Assembly (NCBI GenBank): GCA_046263195.1
Contig: JBHELG010000026.1
Coordinates: forward strand, 1 to 9,741
Reading direction: 5' to 3'
Source: JBHELG01 sp046263195
Lineage (GTDB): Bacteria; Actinomycetota; Nitriliruptoria; Nitriliruptorales; JAHWKO01
Length of the DNA stretch: 9,741 nucleotides
Below are positions 1-7,343 of the stretch, piece after piece. Within the stretch, counting starts at the first letter, position 1. Each line of letters begins with the position of its first letter. The notes under the pieces are model-generated. The model searched no databases. It was not told the DNA's origin and worked only from the letters and a program-made list of their open reading frames with translations. The position numbers and the translations under genes are program-made.

Positions 1-1
1 C

Positions 2-1510
2 CTGGTAGGGGCCGCCATCGAGGAGCTCTACCCCGACCGGCTGGCCGAGCAGGTAGAGACCCTCGCCCACCACTACAGCGAGGGCCAGGCCTGGGACAAG
101 GCGCTCGACTACCTCGTCAAGGCCGGCGACAAGGCCGCAGGCGCTTACGCGAACACCGAAGCGCTCGACTACTACCGTCGCGCCATCGACGTATGCGAGC
201 GGCTCGGCGCGTTGCAGACCGCGGCAACAGTCGCCGAAAAGCGGGGCTTTCTGAACTTGACGGTGGGCGACGTCGACGCCATGGTCGCGGACTTCGACCG
301 CATGCGCGAGCTTGGGCTGCGGCTCGCGGACCGACGCCTCGAGGGCAGAGCGCTCGCGCTCCGCGGCTTCGGCGAGGACTTCGCGCACGACCCCGAGCGC
401 AGCGAGGAGACGCTGCGGGCCGCGCTCGCCATCGGCGAGGAGGGCTACGACGACGTCCGCCTGCTCGCCAGCGTCGTGCTCGTCGAGCTTCTCGCGACCA
501 TCAACCGCCACGACGAGGCCGACCGGTTCGCGAGCCTGGCTGCGGAGCTCGTGGAGAAGGTCGACGATCCCTTCGCCCAGGCGTGGTGGAGCATCATGGG
601 GCTTCTACCGCGCTGGGCCGGACGCTTCGACGAGGCCCTCGCCCACCTCGAGCGCTGGCGTGGAGCCGCGGAGGCCAGCGGCAGCGCGACGATGACGCTC
701 GCTCACCGCTGGGTGGAAGGCCTGGTCCGTGTCGAGCAGGGCAACTACGAGGTGGGGCTCACGCTGCTACGCGAGGTGGTGGACGAGGCGGAGCGGATTG
801 GAGACGTTCTCATCTGGTCCCGGGCCCTGAACAGCGTGGGATGGGTATACGCTGAGCTGCAGGACCACGAGCGGGCGCTCGATTGGAGCCGCCGCGGAGT
901 CGAGGCGTCACAGCAGATCGAGGCGCCCGATTACGAGATCGAAGGCAACGCCCGCGTCAACCTCGCGGACGCCCTGCTCGCGCTGGGCCGTTTCGAGGAG
1001 GCCGGAGAGCAGTTCGAAGTGGTCGAACACATTGCGCGCGACCCAACCCCCGCTCAGCGCTACATGCTGTGGCGCTACTCGCAGCATCTGTTCCACAGCT
1101 ACGGCGAGCTGTGGCTGGCCCGGGGCGATGCCGAGAAGGCGCGCGCGTATGCGGACGAGTGCCTCGCGCTCGCCGAGCAGAGCGACAGCCGCAAGAACAT
1201 CGTGAAGGGCCGGCGCCTACGGGGGGAGGCCCTGCTCGCCGAGGGGAGGGTGGCAGAGGCCGAGGAGGAGCTCAATGCCGCCCTCGGTGTCGCGGCCCAG
1301 ATCGGCAACCCCACACAACTTTGGAAGACCCATGCCGCGCTCGGCCGTCTGCGTGAGGCGCAGGGCCACCTCGAGCAGGTGCGTGATGCCTACGAGCAGG
1401 CGCTGGCGGTGATCGAAGGAGTGGCAGCGGGGCTCCACGACGAGGGGCTCCGCGCCACGCTGCTCCGCTCGCCGCAGGCAGAGAGCCTCCGACGCGCGCT
1501 GGGCCCATGA
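2..1510 (+). CDS. TPR-repeat protein, C-terminal part (AAA ATPase / cyclase-type regulator), 5'-truncated
   Basis: The reading frame is open from the window edge (first full codon at position 2) to TGA at 1508-1510, giving 502 visible residues; the true start lies upstream. The visible part is almost entirely helical, with tetratricopeptide-like repeats that share a small-residue, Glu/Ala-Leu pattern: for example GRFDEALAHLERW, GNYEVGLTLLREVV, DHERALDWSRRGV, GRFEEAGEQFEVV, GDAEKARAYADECLAL, GRVAEAEEELNAALGVA and HLEQVRDAYEQALAVIE. The first residues (AIEELYPDRLAEQVETLAHHY) resemble the linker that follows the AAA_16 ATPase domain in large actinobacterial and other bacterial proteins combining a class III adenylate/guanylate cyclase domain, an AAA ATPase and TPRs. 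That upstream architecture is inferred, because neither domain is in the window. LuxR- or SARP-type regulators with similar TPR tails are alternatives, but no DNA-binding domain is seen at this C-terminus. The stop overlaps the next gene's ATG, so the two are probably co-translated. Confidence 0.9.
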   Translation: MVGAAIEELYPDRLAEQVETLAHHYSEGQAWDKALDYLVKAGDKAAGAYANTEALDYYRRAIDVCERLGALQTAATVAEKRGFLNLTVGDVDAMVADFDRMRELGLRLADRRLEGRALALRGFGEDFAHDPERSEETLRAALAIGEEGYDDVRLLASVVLVELLATINRHDEADRFASLAAELVEKVDDPFAQAWWSIMGLLPRWAGRFDEALAHLERWRGAAEASGSATMTLAHRWVEGLVRVEQGNYEVGLTLLREVVDEAERIGDVLIWSRALNSVGWVYAELQDHERALDWSRRGVEASQQIEAPDYEIEGNARVNLADALLALGRFEEAGEQFEVVEHIARDPTPAQRYMLWRYSQHLFHSYGELWLARGDAEKARAYADECLALAEQSDSRKNIVKGRRLRGEALLAEGRVAEAEEELNAALGVAAQIGNPTQLWKTHAALGRLREAQGHLEQVRDAYEQALAVIEGVAAGLHDEGLRATLLRSPQAESLRRALGP

Positions 1511-2082
1511 GCGACATGTACATCACCGGAGACGAGCAGGCCGACCGTCTCCTCGCTACGAACCCGCTCGCGCTGGTCATCGGGATGTTGCTCGACCAGC
1601 AGGTGCCGATGGAGTGGGCCTTCCGGGGTCCCGCCCGGCTGGCCGAGCGGTTGGGGGGTGAGCTCGACGCGGCCGCCATCGCGTCGATGGATGCAGCCGA
1701 ACTCGACGAGATCTGCCGGCAACGCCCCGCCATCCACCGCTTCCCCGGCGCTATGGCGAAACGCGTCCACGCCCTCTGCCGCCACCTCGTCGACCGCTAC
1801 GACGGGCGGGCCGAGCGCGTGTGGGCCGAGGCGGAGACCGGACGGGAGCTGTTCCAGCGGGTGAGGGCCCTGCCGGGCTTCGGAGACGAGAAGGCACGGA
1901 TCTTTGTGGCGCTGCTGGCCAAGCGCTTCGGAGTCGGCCCGGCGGGGTGGGAGGAAGCGGCGGCACCTTTCTCCGACGCTGTGCCGCGGTCCGTCGCTGA
2001 CATCGACTCGCCCGAGATGCTCGCACAGGTGCGCGACTGGAAGCGGGCTCAGAAGGCGCGAGGCAAGGGCAAAGCGGACTAG
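1507..2082 (+). CDS. HhH-GPD-type base excision DNA repair family protein
   Basis: This 191-residue protein matches my knowledge of the small HhH-GPD family modelled as TIGR03252. It opens with a conserved block, NPLALVIGMLLDQQVPMEWAF (residues 19-39), and carries a helix-hairpin-helix motif ALPGFGDEKA at 121-130. Family relatives such as endonuclease III and OGG1 excise damaged bases. Here the usual catalytic features are altered. Endonuclease III has LPGVGRK with Lys in the seventh position; here that position is Glu128 and Lys129 follows. No VDTHV-type Asp is apparent after it; the equivalent stretch reads FSDAVPRSVADID (155-167). There are only two cysteines (70 and 91), so the C-terminal 4Fe-4S cluster of endonuclease III is absent. 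Activity is therefore unproven. Such proteins are sometimes mislabelled as HesB iron-sulfur assembly proteins. The ATG at 1507 overlaps the upstream stop as ATGA, indicating translational coupling and fixing the start. Confidence 0.88.
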   Translation: MSDMYITGDEQADRLLATNPLALVIGMLLDQQVPMEWAFRGPARLAERLGGELDAAAIASMDAAELDEICRQRPAIHRFPGAMAKRVHALCRHLVDRYDGRAERVWAEAETGRELFQRVRALPGFGDEKARIFVALLAKRFGVGPAGWEEAAAPFSDAVPRSVADIDSPEMLAQVRDWKRAQKARGKGKAD

Positions 2083-2211
2083 GAAGAGCTGCGCGCGGGA
2101 CCCGGGCGGTTCTGCCAGCAAGAACAGACTGGCACCGGTCGCGCTGGGCTTTCGCGCTGGTGGCAGCGTCCGCAGCCGGGCGCTGTGCTCGTAGGCAAAG
2201 GCAAGAGCGCT

Positions 2212-2895
2212 CTACGCCTTCACGACGAGGGTGCGGGCGAACTTGTCGTGGAACCCTTGATGGAGGGGAGTGTCGCCGATGTAGGTCATGAGCCCTGCGA
2301 GCACGAGAGCGGCCTGGCCGGCGGCCGCAAGAACCACCACGGCGAAGCTGGGGACCCACGCCAGGACCTGAGGGACGTAGAAGAGTACGTGCCGCTTCAG
2401 CGCGGTCATGTAGTCGATTGCCGAAGAGTCGGCTCGAACCGCTCGGATGCCGAACACCATCTTTCCGACCGACTGTCCTCGGCGGCCCTCCATGAGCGTC
2501 CAGTAGCCCAGGTGAAGCGCGAGCGTCAGAAGCGTGGCAGGCAGCGCTGCCAGGCCGAGGCGAGGCCCTCCCTCCCCCGGAGAGCCAGGTCGCACAAAAC
2601 CTCCGAATCCGAGCCAATCGAGCAGCAAGCCCACCACAGCGCCCAGGATGGCCAGGACGAGGAAATCAGTGACGTCCGCGCTGAGCCGCCGGCCGACCTC
2701 GGCGATCTGATCCACCCCCGAGGTGGGAGCCCCGTCGCGGCCCGTTTCAGGGGTCGTGGTGGCGTGTGGAGGGTCCAGCTGATGGTCCTGCCCCAGAGGG
2801 CCCTGGCCCGGATGTGACCCGCCCTCTCCGATGCGAGCAGGAGACCGGCCTCGACGGTCATGACCCGAAGGTTCAGGCGGCAGCGGCCCGGTCAT
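2212..2895 (-). CDS. RDD family membrane protein
   Basis: This is a 227-residue protein. Residues 1-60 are rich in Pro, Gly and His and look disordered and cytoplasmic. An RDD domain follows. RRLSADVTDFLVL (69-81) carries the Arg and Asp residues that name the family at the start of the first membrane segment (about 76-95). A second segment lies at about 113-134, followed by the conserved loop EGRRGQSVGKMVFGIRAV (136-153). A hydrophobic stretch at about 170-203 can hold one or two more segments. The end, HQGFHDKFARTLVV (212-225), is the typical RDD closing motif. RDD proteins are small multi-pass proteins, mostly of unknown role; some are implicated in ion transport or antiport, which cannot be assigned here. 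The frame is open further upstream to an ATG at 3018, but that would overlap the divergent PBP start and lacks a ribosome site. The ATG at 2895 has a full AGGAGG five bases upstream and is chosen. Confidence 0.88.
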   Translation of the reverse strand: MTGPLPPEPSGHDRRGRSPARIGEGGSHPGQGPLGQDHQLDPPHATTTPETGRDGAPTSGVDQIAEVGRRLSADVTDFLVLAILGAVVGLLLDWLGFGGFVRPGSPGEGGPRLGLAALPATLLTLALHLGYWTLMEGRRGQSVGKMVFGIRAVRADSSAIDYMTALKRHVLFYVPQVLAWVPSFAVVVLAAAGQAALVLAGLMTYIGDTPLHQGFHDKFARTLVVKA

Positions 2896-2900
2896 AGGCG

Positions 2901-2906
2901 CCTCCT
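2901..2906 (-). promoter_or_regulatory. Ribosome binding site of the RDD gene
   Basis: On the minus strand this reads AGGAGG, five bases before the ATG at 2895. It settles the start of the RDD gene over the in-frame ATG at 3018. The rest of the 116-base gap to the divergent PBP gene (2896-3011) must hold promoters for both genes, but I see no convincing -35/-10 pair there. Confidence 0.75.
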
Positions 2907-3011
2907 GCAGGGTCTGAGCGGGTGATGTGCTCTCTGTGATCCAACTGATACCTTGCGTGTTGTCGCAGTGGTCCACACGCGTGCGGTGCATCCTCGAAGG
3001 GTCTCGCGCAG

Positions 3012-5195
3012 ATGTCACGTGGGAGCCGAAGACGTGCGCCTGCCGAACGCATCGGCGGGGCGAACCGTTTCCGGCGCGGGCGCTGGCGGGATTCAGGCGC
3101 TACGTGGTACCGGCGTCCGATGCTAGCGCTGCTACTCGTGCCAGCATCGCTCCTGCTGCTCGGGGCGCTCCTCGCTGCGATCTACCTGTTCAGCAACGTT
3201 CCCCTTCCAGAGGACGTTGCGCCTCAGGCGACGCGAGTACTCGATCGTCACGGTCAGGAGGCCGGCTTTCTCAGCCCTCAGGCCGTCGACCCGGTGCCAC
3301 TCGAGCAATTGCCACCGCACGTCCCACGATCCGTCCTCGCTGCTGAGGATCGCTCGTTCTACCGCCACGCCGGTGTGTCGGTCACTGGAACAGTGCGGGC
3401 GCTAGTCACGAACGTGCAGGCAGGAAGGGTCGAGCAGGGCGGCTCGACGATCACGCAGCAGTACATCAAGAACGCGGCTGTGGGCACCGAGCGCACCTTC
3501 AGGCGCAAGGCGAAAGAGGCGGTCTTGGCGGTCAAGCTCGAGCGCCGCTATTCGAAGGACGAGATCCTCGCCTTCTATCTCAACACCGTCTACTTCGGTC
3601 GCGGCGCCTACGGCGTCGAGGCTGCGGCGCGCACGTATTACGGAGTCCCAGCCCAGCACCTGAACCTCAACCAGGCCGCAACACTCGCTGGCATCATCCG
3701 GGCGCCCGAACGCCTCGATCCCGCCACCCAGTCCGAGGATGCGAATGCACGTCGCATCTACGTGCTCGACGGGATGGCCGAGGAGGGCTGGCTGACTGCG
3801 GTCGAGCGCGACGGGCTCGTCCGCGCCGGGCTGCCAGCGACTGCTTCCCGTCAGCGTGCTGACCACGGCCCCGCCGCCTACTACCTCGACGCGGTCCGTG
3901 CGGAACTCGCAGCGAAGCTGGGCGAGGAGCGGGTCTACAGGGGACTGACCGTCCGCAGTGAGCTCGACCAGGACATGCAGAGCGCGGCCCAACGCATACT
4001 GGCCGCGAAGGTCGCCGAGCTCCAGCGTGAGCAGAAGGGCAAACCGGTGACTGGCGCGATCGTCTCAGTCGATCCGGCGGACGGCGGAGTGCGGGCGCTG
4101 GTGGGCGGGCCCGACTTCGCCGTCCAACCCTTCAATGCCGCCATACAGGGCCTGAACCAGGCCGGTTCGGCTTTCAAGCCGTTCGGGCTGGCCGGCTTCG
4201 TGAACGACGGCTTCTCTCCCGAGTCGCGCTTCCCGGCGCCAGCGGAACTGGCCGTGCCGTTTCCCGGGGCGCAACCCTACGAAGTGAGCAACTTTGGCCG
4301 TAGAGGCTTCGGCGAGCAGACCGTTCGCGAGGCGACGCTCACGTCGACGAACACCGTCTACGTGCAGATGGCCGCGAAAATCGGTCCCGACGCAGTCAAG
4401 GAGATGGCGGTACGAGCCGGGATCGACGACGACCTACGAGCGTTGCCATCGCTCATCCTCGGCACTGCCGACGTGGGCGCCGTGGACATGGCCGAGGCTT
4501 ACGCAACCTTCGCGGCCGATGGGGTCCACCACGAGCCCCGACTGGTGCGCAGAGTGGAGGACCGGACGGGTGTGGCGGTCTCAGACACCAAGCCCGAGAA
4601 CACGCGGGCGATGGATTCGAACGTGGCCCGGGCAGTCAGCGACCTCCTGGAGGACAACGTGCGGCAGGGGACGGGCAGGGCCGCCCGAATAGGACGCCCC
4701 GCAGCGGGAAAGACGGGCACGACAGACGACAGCAGGGACGCCTGGTTCGTCGGCTACGTCCCCCAGCTGTCCACCTCCGTGTGGTTGGGAACGCTCGACA
4801 ACACCCCCATGAGTGGGGTCACCGGGGCGGGTATCCCTGCCGAGACTTGGGGCGAGTACATGGCGGAGGCGGTTGAAGGACTGCCGGAGGAAGACTTCCC
4901 CGCTCCCGATTACGCCGGCCTGACCGTTCTCAACCCCCTCCCTCCACCACCGCCGCCGCCGGTCACGAGGCACTGCCCGGGTCCGAGTGGGCAGATGGGC
5001 GAGGTCCTGCTGCCGCCGGACGCGCCGTGCCCACCGCTCTCACCGGCCCCCGCCCGCACGCCACCCGGCGGCGCTTCAGAGGCGGATGCAGTCCCCAGTC
5101 CGGCGCCGGTCAAGACCCCGAATCCAGGCCAGGGAGGATCCTTCCCCACCCCCTCCCCGAGTCGATTCGGGCGGGTCGGAACGCCATCGAACTGA
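3012..5195 (+). CDS. Class A penicillin-binding protein (bifunctional transglycosylase/transpeptidase, PBP1A type)
   Basis: This 727-residue enzyme polymerises lipid II into glycan strands and cross-links the peptides, outside the membrane. The N-terminus is short and Arg-rich (about 1-36), followed by a single membrane anchor at about 37-60. The GT51 glycosyltransferase domain has all its motifs: AEDRSFYRHAGV (111-122, catalytic Glu112), GGSTITQQ (143-150), RRKAKEA (164-170) and EILAFYLNTVYFGRGAYG (184-201). The transpeptidase domain has the serine-acylase triad: SAFK with Ser386 and Lys389, STN at 445-447, and KTG at 567-569. After about residue 640 comes a roughly 90-residue tail, starting with seven consecutive prolines (644-650), containing two cysteines (655, 673) and many Pro/Ser/Thr/Gly. 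No PASTA domain is seen. The ATG at 3012 has a modest GAAGGG about 10 bases upstream; ATG 3120 would remove only the cytoplasmic leader and has no ribosome site. It is transcribed divergently from the RDD gene and converges on the SDR gene. Confidence 0.96.
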   Translation: MSRGSRRRAPAERIGGANRFRRGRWRDSGATWYRRPMLALLLVPASLLLLGALLAAIYLFSNVPLPEDVAPQATRVLDRHGQEAGFLSPQAVDPVPLEQLPPHVPRSVLAAEDRSFYRHAGVSVTGTVRALVTNVQAGRVEQGGSTITQQYIKNAAVGTERTFRRKAKEAVLAVKLERRYSKDEILAFYLNTVYFGRGAYGVEAAARTYYGVPAQHLNLNQAATLAGIIRAPERLDPATQSEDANARRIYVLDGMAEEGWLTAVERDGLVRAGLPATASRQRADHGPAAYYLDAVRAELAAKLGEERVYRGLTVRSELDQDMQSAAQRILAAKVAELQREQKGKPVTGAIVSVDPADGGVRALVGGPDFAVQPFNAAIQGLNQAGSAFKPFGLAGFVNDGFSPESRFPAPAELAVPFPGAQPYEVSNFGRRGFGEQTVREATLTSTNTVYVQMAAKIGPDAVKEMAVRAGIDDDLRALPSLILGTADVGAVDMAEAYATFAADGVHHEPRLVRRVEDRTGVAVSDTKPENTRAMDSNVARAVSDLLEDNVRQGTGRAARIGRPAAGKTGTTDDSRDAWFVGYVPQLSTSVWLGTLDNTPMSGVTGAGIPAETWGEYMAEAVEGLPEEDFPAPDYAGLTVLNPLPPPPPPPVTRHCPGPSGQMGEVLLPPDAPCPPLSPAPARTPPGGASEADAVPSPAPVKTPNPGQGGSFPTPSPSRFGRVGTPSN

Positions 5196-5284
5196 AGCTG
5201 TTCGACCAGAACGACGCGCGCAACGCCCGGAAGGGTAGCCCCGGCGCAAGGGCGGGAGCCCAGGCACGCCCGGCGAACCTCCGC

Positions 5285-6013
5285 CTAAAGTCCGAGATCC
5301 CGCAGGTCCACAACGGCGCCATTGTCGAGGTCCCGTCCGAGGACCTCCCAGATGCCACGAGCGGCATCCCGAGGGTCACGCAGCTCACCCCGCTCGTACT
5401 TCTCGATGAACTTGTCGACGTTGGGAAAATCCTCAGGGTCAGTCTCTCGGATGCGTTCCTGCATGGCGGTTGCGACGGTCCCGGGGGCCACCGCGATGAC
5501 CCGGCAGCGGTCCCCCCGTTGTGCCCGCTCGGCGCCTACCGTTCGCACCCAGTGCTCGACCGCCGCTTTTCCCGCACAGTACGCCGACCAGCCCGGATAG
5601 ACGCTCGTCGCAGCTCCCGACGTCATGACGACGATGTGAGCCTCGAGGTCGCGCCCCGCGACCGCCCGCACAAACGCGTCACCCAGCACCTGCGGTGCCG
5701 CGCTGTTGAGGACGACCTGGTCGATGTAGGCCTCGCCATCGACCTCTCCCGCAAACCCGATCGGCTGCAGGGTCGCGGAGCAGTGGATGAACAGCGCCCG
5801 TTCACCCTCGAAGCCGTCGAGTTCCTTCGCGAACGAATCAGCCGCCGTCTGCCACCCGGACCGGCTCGACAGGTCGGCGGCGACGTGCTCGAGTCCTTCG
5901 GCACCGCTGCGACTGATGTCGATGACCCGGGAGTCAGCCCAGGGAAGCGTGTCGGCGAGAGCACGCCCTATGCCCCCTGAGGCTCCGGAAATCCAAACGA
6001 GTGTGCCAGTCAT
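5285..6013 (-). CDS. Short-chain dehydrogenase/reductase (SDR) family oxidoreductase
   Basis: This 242-residue protein is of typical classical-SDR length. It has a Rossmann fold with the cofactor motif SGASGGIG at 9-16, and IDISR at 31-35, whose Arg after the second strand favours NADP(H). The strand-four region keeps AAD at 46-48. The catalytic residues are Ser132 (MTSGAA), Tyr145 and Lys149 (YCAGK), with Asn103 (VLNSA) completing the tetrad. PGTV at 177-180 is the expected post-catalytic turn. The usual NNAG motif is replaced by HCSA at 77-80. The layout (short substrate loop, PIGF after the altered motif) recalls the sepiapterin/benzil reductase branch, but the substrate cannot be named from sequence. 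The start at 6013 has only a weak purine-rich site (TTAGG, about 10 bases upstream), yet the motif begins right after it and leaves no room for a later start. The stop is 89 bases from the converging PBP stop; that gap shows no clear terminator. Confidence 0.93.
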   Translation of the reverse strand: MTGTLVWISGASGGIGRALADTLPWADSRVIDISRSGAEGLEHVAADLSSRSGWQTAADSFAKELDGFEGERALFIHCSATLQPIGFAGEVDGEAYIDQVVLNSAAPQVLGDAFVRAVAGRDLEAHIVVMTSGAATSVYPGWSAYCAGKAAVEHWVRTVGAERAQRGDRCRVIAVAPGTVATAMQERIRETDPEDFPNVDKFIEKYERGELRDPRDAARGIWEVLGRDLDNGAVVDLRDLGL

Positions 6014-6186
6014 GTCCTGAGCCTAACGTCCGAACGGGACCATGTTCCTGCTCCCTGCCACCGCCGGATGCTGGTGTGTCGCGCACGTCCAAGCGTCAGT
6101 CCGGCCGGAAGAGCGCACGAGGAAAACCGGACCGACCACACAGGACCTGTACGGTTTGGCCAGGCGAGAGGGAGATCGCGGAGAGG

Positions 6187-6534
6187 ATGCCTGACTCGTG
6201 CTTGTTCTGTCGCATCGTGGCCGGGGAGGAGTCCGCCGAAGTCGTCGCTGAGACGAACGAGATCGTCGTCTTCCGTGACGAATATCCGAACGCCCCGGTG
6301 CACCTCCTGGTGACGCCCCGTGAGCACATCGCCTCCGCACACGAGTTGAGGGAGGAGCACAAGGACCTCATCCTGGACTGCATCCTCATCGCCCAACGCA
6401 TGGTCGAGCAGGAAGGCATCGGCGAGGGCTACCGCATAGCCACGAACGTCGGCAGCCAGGGCGGGCAGACCATCCCCCACCTGCACTTCCATGTGCTCGG
6501 AGGCAAGCAGTTGGGGGCGGTGGACGGGGCCTGA
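6187..6534 (+). CDS. HIT family (histidine triad) hydrolase, HINT-like
   Basis: This 115-residue protein has the full length of a HINT-type hydrolase. HINT proteins cleave P-N bonds in nucleoside phosphoramidates and adenylated substrates, working as soluble dimers. The histidine triad is HLHFHV, with His98, His100 and His102 and the preceding TIP. Asn87 in the NVGSQGGQ loop is the usual phosphate-binding residue. The N-terminus has CLFC (Cys5, Cys8), the zinc-binding form seen in many bacterial HIT proteins, with His47 (PREHI) and His98 as the probable other ligands. The frame is open upstream to an ATG at 6001, but that would overlap the SDR gene, and the added 62 residues are not HIT-like. 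The ATG at 6187 places CLFC where the family expects it. GGAG lies just three bases before that ATG, and a further GAGGGAG sits about 11 bases upstream. The 173-base gap to the divergent SDR gene shows a possible -10 (TACGGT, 6150-6155) without a good -35. Confidence 0.94.
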   Translation: MPDSCLFCRIVAGEESAEVVAETNEIVVFRDEYPNAPVHLLVTPREHIASAHELREEHKDLILDCILIAQRMVEQEGIGEGYRIATNVGSQGGQTIPHLHFHVLGGKQLGAVDGA

Positions 6535-6560
6535 CCGATGAGGGCGGGAAGAGTCGCTGC

Positions 6561-7154
6561 TCAGGCTAGTGGCGCTACGGCGAAGCCCACCGAGAAGCGT
6601 CGGCACCAGATCGTGACGCTGCGATAGCGGGTGAGGTCGACGCCCGGGGGCACGGGGTAGTTGTGGTTGCCCTGGTTCGCCTTCAACGGCCCAAGGTCGA
6701 CGAAATCGTCGTTCAACTCCGAGGCTCGAGCGTGAGCCGGAGCAGCCGAGAGATACACGCGCAGGTCCGGCCCGTTCGAGGTGTCGAGGTTCTCGAAGCG
6801 CACGACGTGTGACCCATCCGCCAGGCGCACGAGGGAGGCACTGCCACGGGTCGTGTGCTCGAGTGACCGGAACGTGCCATGAGCGACCACCGCGGGAGCC
6901 TGCTCCGGCGAGGAAGGTCGTTCCGGCTCCCCGCCTGGTGCTTGCGCGGCGACCGCCGGGGGAGGCGGGAGAGCCTGATCAGATGCCACGACGGCCTGCG
7001 GTGGTCCGACCGACAGCGACTCGTCCACACGCGCGTCGATCAGGAGCTTCTGTGGCTGGAACCATACGAGCACGATCACGGCGAGGGTGAGCCCTCCGAG
7101 CAGCGTGAACATGGTCGCGACGGGGTGGTCGGAGATGATCCGGCGCACGGCCAC
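6561..7154 (-). CDS. Membrane-anchored DM13 domain protein
   Basis: This 197-residue protein has a short cytoplasmic start, one membrane segment at about 12-31 (VATMFTLLGGLTLAVIVLV), a Pro/Ala-rich linker to about 90, and a C-terminal DM13 domain (about 91-197) facing outward. DM13 hallmarks are GTF near 93, DGSHVVRFENLDTSNGPDL (113-131), VYL, the FVDLG/LKANQGN block (151-163), YPVP, and SVTIWC with Cys184, followed by F-x-V-x-FAVAPL. DM13 is predicted from comparative genomics to take part in electron transfer, with the near-invariant cysteine as the redox candidate; that role is not biochemically settled. The start is a GTG at 7154, four bases after AGGAGG (minus strand, 7164-7159); a second GTG two codons on (7148) is equally possible. 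It converges on the HIT gene with 26 bases between stops, and diverges from bfd. Confidence 0.85.
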   Translation of the reverse strand: MAVRRIISDHPVATMFTLLGGLTLAVIVLVWFQPQKLLIDARVDESLSVGPPQAVVASDQALPPPPAVAAQAPGGEPERPSSPEQAPAVVAHGTFRSLEHTTRGSASLVRLADGSHVVRFENLDTSNGPDLRVYLSAAPAHARASELNDDFVDLGPLKANQGNHNYPVPPGVDLTRYRSVTIWCRRFSVGFAVAPLA

Positions 7155-7158
7155 GGTT

Positions 7159-7164
7159 CCTCCT
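7159..7164 (-). promoter_or_regulatory. Ribosome binding site of the DM13 gene
   Basis: On the minus strand this reads AGGAGG and sits four bases before GTG 7154 and ten before GTG 7148. It supports a GTG start, since there is no ATG at this point of the frame. Confidence 0.65.
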
Positions 7165-7306
7165 CTTCAAAGCAGGGTCGTCAGGTAGAACCCAGGGGGA
7201 TTGGCGACCGTTCCGTTGCCGGGAGACGTTCAGGGCTTGTTCATATTTCGATTTGGCGGCCGCGAGTCGAGACCGTGCCCGTGACCGTTTCGACCGGGGG
7301 GAAGTG

Positions 7307-7336
7307 TTGCGCCAAAGCCTTAGGGGGTCCTAACCT
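7307..7336 (+). promoter_or_regulatory. Candidate leaderless promoter of the bfd gene
   Basis: TTGCGC (7307-7312) and TAACCT (7331-7336) form a -35/-10 pair with an 18-base spacer. The -10 ends seven bases before the bfd ATG at 7344, so transcription would begin at or next to the start codon. No Shine-Dalgarno sequence precedes that ATG (the bases are CCTCGTGCCT), which agrees with a leaderless mRNA; these are common in actinobacteria. This is pattern matching by eye only. Confidence 0.45.
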
Positions 7337-7338
7337 CG
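7320..7338 (+). promoter_or_regulatory. Candidate DtxR/IdeR-like iron box upstream of bfd
   Basis: The 19 bases TTAGGGGGTCCTAACCTCG align without gaps to the iron-box consensus TTAGGTTAGGCTAACCTAA. The outer left part TTAGG and the CTAACCT of the right half are intact; the inner left TTAG and the last two bases are not. I count 13 matches of 19 when the centre is allowed to be C or G. The element overlaps the proposed -10, where a bound repressor would block transcription. In actinobacteria, iron-dependent regulators of this family control iron storage and uptake genes, so the position before bfd makes sense. The match could still be chance. Confidence 0.4.
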
Positions 7339-7343
7339 TGCCT

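Noticed and set aside
1390..2121. Long open frame on the minus strand antisense to the end of the TPR gene and the HhH-GPD gene
   Set aside because: Its translation is rich in Arg, Pro, Ala and His with no recognisable domain, and it lies opposite two convincing genes. High GC content keeps shadow frames open.
2113..2134. TGCCAG/CTGGCA inverted repeat with a 10-base loop after the HhH-GPD stop, as a terminator
   Set aside because: The stem is only six pairs, the loop is long and no T-tract follows.
1751..2617. 288-codon minus-strand frame across the HhH-GPD gene and part of the RDD gene
   Set aside because: It is out of frame with the RDD gene, extremely Arg/Pro-rich, and has no ribosome site or domain.
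5027..5980. 317-codon plus-strand frame spanning the PBP tail and the SDR gene
   Set aside because: It overlaps the PBP end in another frame and runs antisense to the whole SDR gene, whose motifs are intact. The translation has no domain.
6001..6186. N-terminal extension of the HIT protein from ATG 6001
   Set aside because: It would overlap the divergent SDR start, and the added residues look random. The zinc-binding CLFC must sit near the N-terminus.
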